A stretch of 64,000 nucleotides of DNA from Brevibacillus brevis (GTDB taxonomy: Bacteria > Bacillota > Bacilli > Brevibacillales > Brevibacillaceae). Positions 8,601-17,600 of the stretch are shown piece by piece; the stretch's first letter is position 1; every line of letters begins with the position of its first letter. The stretch covers positions 5,628,001 to 5,692,000 of the forward strand of contig NZ_CP030117.1 in NCBI RefSeq assembly GCF_001039275.2, in the 5' to 3' direction. Made by a program: the position numbers and the translations under genes. Under the pieces are notes generated by a model. That model was not told the DNA's origin. It saw only the letters and a list, made by a program, of their open reading frames with translations, and did no database searches.

Positions 8601-11600
8601 GCCTAAGTGAGCACGCATCAAATAGCCGGCCAGCTCCCTGATCGTCATATATTCAAAGAACAGCGATTTGGACAACGTTCCGAATGATTGTTCCAGACTT
8701 GCTGTCAGCTGCATGATAGTCACTGAATCGACACCATATTTCTCGAACGGCGTATCCTCATGCATCCGCTCGACGGGCAGCTTAATTACCGCCGATACAA
8801 GCGATTTTAAGTACGCTATGGTCTTCTTCTCCAGCTCATCCTGCGGAAAGGCTGGAATGCCGTCAACCTTTACAGGCTGCTGCACGACAGCAGCCGTCCG
8901 AGCTTGAGCCTGCGGCGGAGACTGGTTCCCGGCCGTCAAGGCAGCCCGCATCCGGGAAGGATCTCCCGCTATCGTCAGGACATGATCCGATGCAGATGCT
9001 GTGGCGGCATATAAAGCGTGCAACCCGCCGGCGGTTTCGAGCACAGACATCCCGGTCAGCCTGTTCATCATGGAGAGCGTTTCCTCATCGATCTGCATGC
9101 CGCCCTCCTCCCAGAGCGGCCAGGCGATCGAGCAGGCTTTGCCCTTGCGAAGTCCTGAAGCCGTAAGATCGTTCCGATGCGCTGCGAACGCGTCCATAAA
9201 CCCATTGGCGGCTGCATAGTCGGCTTGACCGAAATTGCCCAGCGTTCCGGCAAGAGAAGAATAAAGCAGCATAAAGTCGAGCTCCATATGCCTCGTTGAA
9301 CGGTCCAGATGAATAAGACCGGCCACTTTAGCGGCGAATACCCGATCGATGTCCATTTCCGTTTTTTTCAAGATGAGGCTGTCCGCTCGAGTGCCTGCGC
9401 AATGAATGATGCCGGACAAACCACCATAACGGGCTTCTATCCGTTCGATTAGTTCTTGGATGGCGGAAGCGTCGCTAATGTCCAAGCTGTAGTACTCTGC
9501 ATGGGCTCCCACCGCTTTTAACTCGTCAAGATGCTTTTGTATCCGTTCATCATAAGCGGAGCGCCCCGTTAGGATCAGGTTCGCACCCCTGGTTCGTGCA
9601 GCGGCATCTCGCGCAGCGATCATCCCAAGCTTGCCGCAGCCGCCTGTGATCAGATACGTTCCGTTATCTTTCCAAGGTACTGGAACCCCGTTTTTGAGCC
9701 CCATCTCCACAACCTTTTGAACATAACGATTGCCAGCTTCATAACGAATGACGGCGTCCTCCGGTTCAGACCCATTCTCGTCGATAATCCCGGCAATGGC
9801 AGAGCCTTCTGAGTCCGTACCCAGTAAAATCGTCTGCCCGACGACACCTGGATGTTCAAGAGCAGCGGTCTTCAGCATTCCGCTTAATCCAACCATGACA
9901 CGCTGATTGTCGTTATACGGGAGCACCAATTGAATCAGCGTCCTGCCTTCCGTACCATGAAGTGCGGATTGAAGTTGTTTCAACATCCGTTTGGCATAAA
10001 ACGTATAACGTGACGCCAACGTCATACTTTCCAGGCCGTCGCCCAATAGATGAACCTCTGCCCCGCCTCCTTGTTGCATAAGTTGATCTGCAAGCGAGTT
10101 GTCCGATCCGCCCAACAAGACGATACGTCTGGTATAAGTCACCGTGTTCTTCCCCGTATGGCAAGGCTTCAATTCCCATATCGGCTGGAACAAAAGCGTT
10201 TCCTTAAGGGGCTCAACAGGTTGATCACGAACCTCTTCACGGTCAATTCGTCTGGACGTCAATCCTCTCATCCGTACACAAACGATTCCGCTGCTGTCGA
10301 TAAGCTCGATATCCAGCTTGCGGACCGGGCTCTCCGGTAGAAGACCGCTGCTGAACCGGATCCATGCCCACATCTCTCCTGAACATGGGCCAAGGATGTC
10401 CAATTCCTCCAGCGCAAAAGGAACGATTGGGCTCTCGGACTGCGGCTGCCCCTCCATTGCTTCCAGAACCTGACGGGGAAACAAGCCGATCGTTGCCTGG
10501 AAGACGGAATCAATCAAACTCGGATGAAGCACATAATCATGCGACGTGCTGGCTGCTTCCGCCGGAACAAACACGTTCGCCAATGCCTGAGCGTTGCCGG
10601 TATAGATACTTCTGATCCCTCTGTTGCCGGGTCCATACAAAAGTCCGGCTGATTCGAAAGCCCGATAGCATTGCTCGCCTGACAGCTTCGGCCCGCTGCA
10701 TTGTGCTCTTATCACATCGATATCCATAATCGGGCTCTCTTCGGGCTCCTGAAGCGATACCGTTGCCGTACAATACAAGGTCTCAATCTCGTCTTCGCCC
10801 TGATCGGAAAAGACCTCGCATGCCAATTCTTCGTCTTCCTTACGGAGCCGAATATGCACCTCGGAGGATGCGTTGTTCATGACAAGCGGCTTTCTCCATA
10901 CGATCTGATGAAGACGAGTGCCTTTCGAACTTAACAGCTTGCCGGCTGCAGCCTCAGCGGCTGCGCGAATCATTTCAAGGTAAGCGGCGCCCGGCATGAC
11001 CTTATTCCCATCAACAACATGATCGCTCAGGAAATGCTCCTTACCGGTAAACAGCGAACTGAAACGCAGCTCCGACACATCCGATGTATTCCGGTGCAGT
11101 AGCGGATGAAGAGGCTTACCGCCATGTCCTTCCCGAGCAAATATGCTGTCGGTCTCCGGTATCCAGTACCTCTCCTCTGCAAACGGATACGTTGGCAGGC
11201 TCATCCGGTGGGGAACCGTATCTTCGTAAAGCAGACGCCAATCGATGTTCAGCCCTTTCACCCACAGACCGAGGATCTTCCCGAATTTCCCTTTTCTCAT
11301 CCATGCCTTGAACGTCTCCGATAAATCCTCATCTGTCCGCCACATTTGCATCAGTTCATTGGTCTGGATGTGACCGCGGAAAACGTTGTTACTTTCTTCG
11401 CGATCCGCTAAATAAGCAAGCAGCTTATTCTCCAGCTCTTCGATCGAACCGACGAGCATCGCCAGCCGTTCCTCCATCGCTTCCCGGCCCACTTGGAGCG
11501 TGTAGGCCAGATTCTCCAGGTTTATGTGATCACAGCCTTGATCGCGTATGAAGGACAAGAGACGCTGCGCAACATGGTGTAGACGATCTTCGTCGCGCGC

Positions 11601-14600
11601 TGAAAGTACAATGATAGCCGGATCGTGCCTATGGTAAGTCTGCTTTTCACCTGTCACATGTTCTTCTGAAATATATTCTTCGATGACCAGATGCCCGTTG
11701 GAACCTCCCGCGCCAAAGGAAGAAAGTCCGGCGATTCTCGGAAGTTTCCTTGTGGTCCCGTCTATGGTCAGAACAGGTCGGTTCCAGTCCTCCAGCGTAC
11801 GCTGTACCACAAAAGGTGATTGCTCGAAATCGATGTTCGGATTGAGCTCCTCCGCATGCAGAGACGGCGCCAGTTGACCATATTTCATCTGAAGCAATAC
11901 CTTCGTCAAACCGGCAATGCCTGCTGCACTTTCGCAATGGCCGATGTTCGATTTGGCCGAGCCGATCGCACAAAAGCGAACATCGGCCGTATAGGCGCGG
12001 AAGGATTGGCTCAAGCCCGCGATTTCAATCGGATCGCCAAGCGAGGTGCCCGTGCCGTGCGCTTCGATATAGCTAATGGTTCGCGGATCAATACCAGCAT
12101 CCTTGATTGCCTCGCCAATGACGTCGGCCTGCGCAACCGGACTGGGTACCGAATAGCCGTTTGTTTTGCCGCCGTGGTTGATGGCCGTTCCCTTGATAAT
12201 GCCATAAATGTGATCGCCGTCCGCAATTGCATCTTCGAGCGGTTTCAGCAAAGCTGCACCTACCCCTTCGCCGGGTACGTAACCGTCACCATCTTTCCCG
12301 AAGCTTTCGCAGCGGCCTTTGCTGGAAGCGAATTTGCCTTGGGAAAGGAAAATGTATTTATTCGGGTGGACGGATACGTTGACTCCTCCGGCCACGGCAA
12401 CACGGCTTTCCCCTTGCCGCAAGCTTTGGCAAGCCAGATGAATGGCTGTCAGCGACGAGGAACACATCGTGTCCACCGCCATGCTTGGTCCCTTGAAATC
12501 GCAGAAGTAAGAGACCCGGTTTGCGACAGACGAGGGATTACCTGATAGTGCGATTGGCTTCCCTCGGGCAGTCAACTCCGCGCCATATAGCTGATATTCC
12601 TCGTTCATGACGCCAACGAATACGCCAACCCGCTTCGTCTTCCCTTGCCCCTCGGCAACGAGCGTTTCCCGTGTATATCCCGCGTCTTCGATCGCTTCAT
12701 AGACGCATTGCAGAAACAATCTTTCCTGCGGGTCCATGATCTCGGCTTCACGCGGCGATATATGAAAGAACAACGGATCGAAGCGGTCGACGCCCTCCAC
12801 AAATCCGCCCCACTTCGTATACACTTTGCCCGGCTTATTCTTATCCGGGTCATAGTAGACACTGTGATCCCAGCGGTCGGGCGGAATTTCGCTGATGCAG
12901 TCCTGACCGTCACGAAGCTTCTCCCAAAATTGTTCAATATTTTTAGCCCCCGGATAACGGCCGGCTATGCCGATGATCGCAATATCGTGTACACGACTTC
13001 CGTCCCGTGCTTCTGTCAGCCGCTTGGGCTTGGACATCGGGCGTGCAGCTTTGCGGCCTGCTTCCTTTGGCTTCGGTAATACGGTGATAGGACTCATGGA
13101 ATCTTCCGCCGACATTTTAGCGCCAACTAACTCGGCCAAACGGAACCGATGATGTTCGATGAAAAAAGCCGCCAGCCGACCGATGTTCGGGTATTCGAAA
13201 AACAATGTTTTCGACAGGGAGCCGAAGGCCGCTTCCAGCCGGCTGGTGATTTGCATCACCATGACGGAATCGAGGCCGTACGTTTCCATCGGAGTGTCCG
13301 GGTCCATCCGGCTGGCGGGCGTGCCGGCTACAGAGGATATCAAATTCGTCAAGTACGCGACCGCTTTCTCCTGAAGCGCATCGCTTTGATCCCAAGCAGA
13401 CGGCTCTTTCTTGCCGCTTTCGAAAGCCTGCGCCTTCCCTTCATTCTGTGCCATCCGCATAAAGGCGCGTAACGTTTCTTTCTCACCGTCGATAACGGTG
13501 ATTTGCGATTTTCCGGCAGCCAAAGCCATGTAAAACGCTTGAATGCCCGTGCTGCTTGCCATTGCCCGCATGCCGCTCTTCTGCTTCAACAGCTTCGCCG
13601 TCTCGGCATGAACCTGCATGCCGCCTTCTTGCCACAGCGGCCAACAAATCGACACTGTACGGCCATGCCGTTGTCCGGCTCCCGCTAACTCGTTACGGTA
13701 GGCAGCAAAACGATTCAGAAAAGCGTTGGCGGCCGCATAATCAGCCTGAGCGGGATTACCTATTACACCTGCTAAAGCCGAGAAAAGCAGGAAGAAATCT
13801 AACGGAATATGGCGAGTCGCTTCATCCAGATGGACCGTTCCGGATACTTTTGGCCGAAGGACTTGCTGAAGTTCATCCGCGGACTTCTTTTTCAAATACG
13901 CATCTTGAATAACACCGGCGCCGTGCACGATCCCGTTCAATGTACCGTATTTGCGGCAAATCTCTTGGACCAGCGTTTCTATCGCCTCCAGGCTACCGAC
14001 ATCCGTTTGCCTGTATTCCACCGTCAGCCCTCGATTGGTTAATTGCTCTATCCGTTCACGCTTGTTTTGGTCCAGCGCTGATCGTCCCGCAAGGATCAAG
14101 ACAGCGCCGCGGGTCCTTCGCGCAATTTCTTCCGCAAACAGCACACCAAGCCCGCCTGTTCCCCCGGTTATGAGGTAAACGCCGCCATCCTTCCAAGGAA
14201 CAACTGCAGACGGCTCGGGAACCGTACACATCTCGCGCCAGCGCAGAATGCTATGCTGCTCCCTATTCAATCGGATGTGCTGCAATTCTGGTTGCTTTGC
14301 GTACGCCGCCAGTAATTGGGCCAGGTCGTGCTCACTCGACTGAGCTTCAAGCTCGATTAGCTGGCCGGCTATTCTCGGCTCTTCCATGGCCGCTGTTTTG
14401 AGCATTCCTGACAACCCCGCAGCCAATTGCTGTTGATCGGCATGGCCAATAAGCAGCTGTATAATAGTGGAGCGCTTATCCTGCAACACTTCCTGTACGA
14501 TACCCAGCAGCTGTTCTGCATAAGCATGGTAACGCAGGTCGATCTTATCCTGATGTTCGGTCTGCAGGGCGATGCATCGGACGTCACCCTCCTGTCCTTC

Positions 14601-17600
14601 GATTTCCTTCAGAGCGAAGGTACAGTCTTCAGCAGCGACGACAATTCGGCGCTCATATCGGTGCACAGCTTCATTTGAATCTATAGATTTCTCCGCCGTT
14701 TCCCATATCGGCTCGAACAATAACACCCCCTCGTCGGAGTGTGCGCTTGCTTGTACCGGGCGGGCAGCATACCCTTTGATCCGTACGCATAAACGGCCCT
14801 GAGCGTCAACCAAATCGATATCAATTTTCTTAATGCCGCCATGCCTACCCGAGTCGTGGCTGAATCGCAAATACGCCCACATCTCGGCATCCATGGCATG
14901 TACGATATCGACCGTTTCAATAGCGAAAGGCAAAAGCGGACTTAAACGAAGACTGCCATCCAATGGGCTTACGTTATTTTCTCCGACTACAAGACCGGCC
15001 ATCGATTGGAGTGCGGCATCCAGCAGACCGGGATGCATCGTAAAAGGCTCCACGCTTCCTCGATCAGCAAGCATCGACAGCTTCGCCAGCGCAGCCTGTT
15101 CTCCAATATGAAGCTGCTCGATGCCCTTGTGGGTGATGCCGTATTGAAAGCCGATTTGTGCAAACGCCTCGTAGCATGCTTCCGACGAAACCGTATGGCG
15201 GCATGCCGCTTGCGCCTCCCGCACATTCAGCCGCTCCTCCGTCGCAGCGGCCGTCCACCTTCCCGAACCTTGAAAATGAACAACCGCTTCTTCTCTGTCT
15301 TTATCCCCCGACAAGCTGTATACCTCGAACGTAATTTCCTCATTCTCTCCGGAAGCGAGCGCGATGTGAAGAACAACCGGTTCATCCCGCGCAATGAGGG
15401 GTTGTACCCATCCAACATGCTTCAACTGCAAGATTCGTCCGTCGTCAGCAGCCGATTCAGTAGCAAGCCGTACGGCTGCATGAGCCATTTCCAAGTAAGC
15501 GGAGCCGGGAAAAATCTGCTGGCCGTTTAGCACATGGTCCGCGAAGAAGGGCTCATCGCCCGTGAATACGGAGCTGTACCGCTGCTCCGTAAGCGTCGAC
15601 GTATTGCGGTGCACCAGCGGATGAAGAACTTCCGATTGCTGCCGTCCATCCTCCTTCACCGACTCACTTACTCCGCTAAGCGGCACCCAAAATCTCTCCC
15701 GTGCAAAGGGATACACCGGCAATGAAATCCGTCTGTATTGACTGGCTGTAAACAGCTTGTCATATGCCAGCTCATAGCCTTGCTGATACAAGCGGGCAAT
15801 CCTTTCTAACATCTCCGGCTTATCAAACTCCGAATTACGCCATTCCATGATGCACGCCAGACCCTCGTTCTTCTTGATCGCATCCTCCTGCCGTTCCCAT
15901 TCATGCACGACCGACGCGAAGAGGCCCGGCGCGCTCCCCTCAAGAAGCCAGCGGTTCAGCACAGCGACAAGGGCAGTCACATCCTCAATGATACAGACCA
16001 GCCGATGCGGCAAATGCTTACGTCCGATCAGTAACGTATAGCTCATATCCCCGATATCCGCTTCGGGATGCTTGCCGCAGTAGGCGATAAGCTGCTCCGC
16101 CTGCTGACGTAACTGCGCGTCGGACTGTGCCGACAGCACCAGCAGATGACTGCGCGTTGGCCTTGGCTGACGATCGATCGTCGGCGCTTCCTGAAGGACC
16201 ATGTGCACATTCGTCCCGCTGAAGCCAAATGAACTGATCGCCGCGAACCGGCTTTCACCCGGCTCAGCAGGCCATTCCTTGAGGCGAGTGTTGACGTAGA
16301 AGGGGCTTCCTTCCATTCGGATATTCGCATTACCCTTCTGATAATGAAGGGATGGCGGAAGCTTTTTATATTTCAATGACAACATCAGCTTGATCAACCC
16401 CGCGATGCCCGCTGCAGCGATCGTATGGCCGATCGTTGTCTTGATAGAGCCGATCGCACAGTATTCTGTTTTGGCTGTGTAATGTCTAAATGCGCGTGTC
16501 AACGCCTCATGCTCAATGGGGTCGCCAAGCTTAGTACCGGTTCCGTGTGCTTCTACCAGTTGAATGCGCCCGGGATCGATGCCGAATTGTTCATACACTT
16601 CGCGTTCGAGCTCTTCCTGTGCAGTACCGCTCGGTGCCGTAATCCCGTTGGTCGTGCCGTCCTGGTTCATGCCCGATCCGGCAATGACACCGTAGATATG
16701 GTCGCCAGCGGTAATCGCATCGCTTAACCGTTTGAGAACAACCGCACCGACGCCCTCGCCCGGCACAAAACCGTCCGCCCGTTCATCAAACGTATAACAG
16801 CGCCCGGAAGCAGACAGCATGCCTGCCCGTTGTGCACTGTCGTGGAAAGCCGGGGTAGACTGAATGAACACACCACCGGCCAAGCTCATATCGGTCTCCC
16901 GCGCCCACAGTCCCTGACATGCAAGATGAACAGATACGAGTGAGCTGGAGCAGGCGGTATCGACTGCTATCGCCGGGCCTTTCAGGTTCAAATAATACGA
17001 AATTCGAGCAGCTACGATTGAACCGGCATTTCCCCACATCGCCTGCGCCGGGGGATTGTCGCCGATCAGATGCATATAATCGCCGATATTGTACCCGACA
17101 TAAACGCCGCACCGACGGCCTTCTATTGCCGATCCGGCATAGCCGGCGTCCTCCAGCGCTTTCCAGGACTCCTCCAGAAACAACCGCTGCTGAGGGTCCA
17201 TGTAAACCGCTTCCGTTCCCGAAATATGAAAAAAGTACGGGTCGAACTGGTCATAATCGTCAAGTAAGCTACCATAGCGAACGATAGTGGAGTCCGACTG
17301 TTTCCATCGCGTGATTTCCCCGACCAAATCCGTTCCACTGGCCAAATGCTCCCATAATTCTTCAATGTTACGGGATTTGGCAAACCTTCCGCTCATGCCG
17401 ATGATGGCAATCGGCTCCTTATGAGCCGGGCCTCGTGCTCGTCCATCCGCTTTCTGGAACGCAAGGGGCGATTTGACTTCGTTCGTTCCACAGTCTGCCT
17501 CCCGTAAGCTTTCGCCTGCAGAGTTCGGCCTAGCATTCGCCTGCGGCGCTATGCGGTCTGCAGCTCCGAAGACCCTGGAAACGGCTTCGCCATGCTCAGC

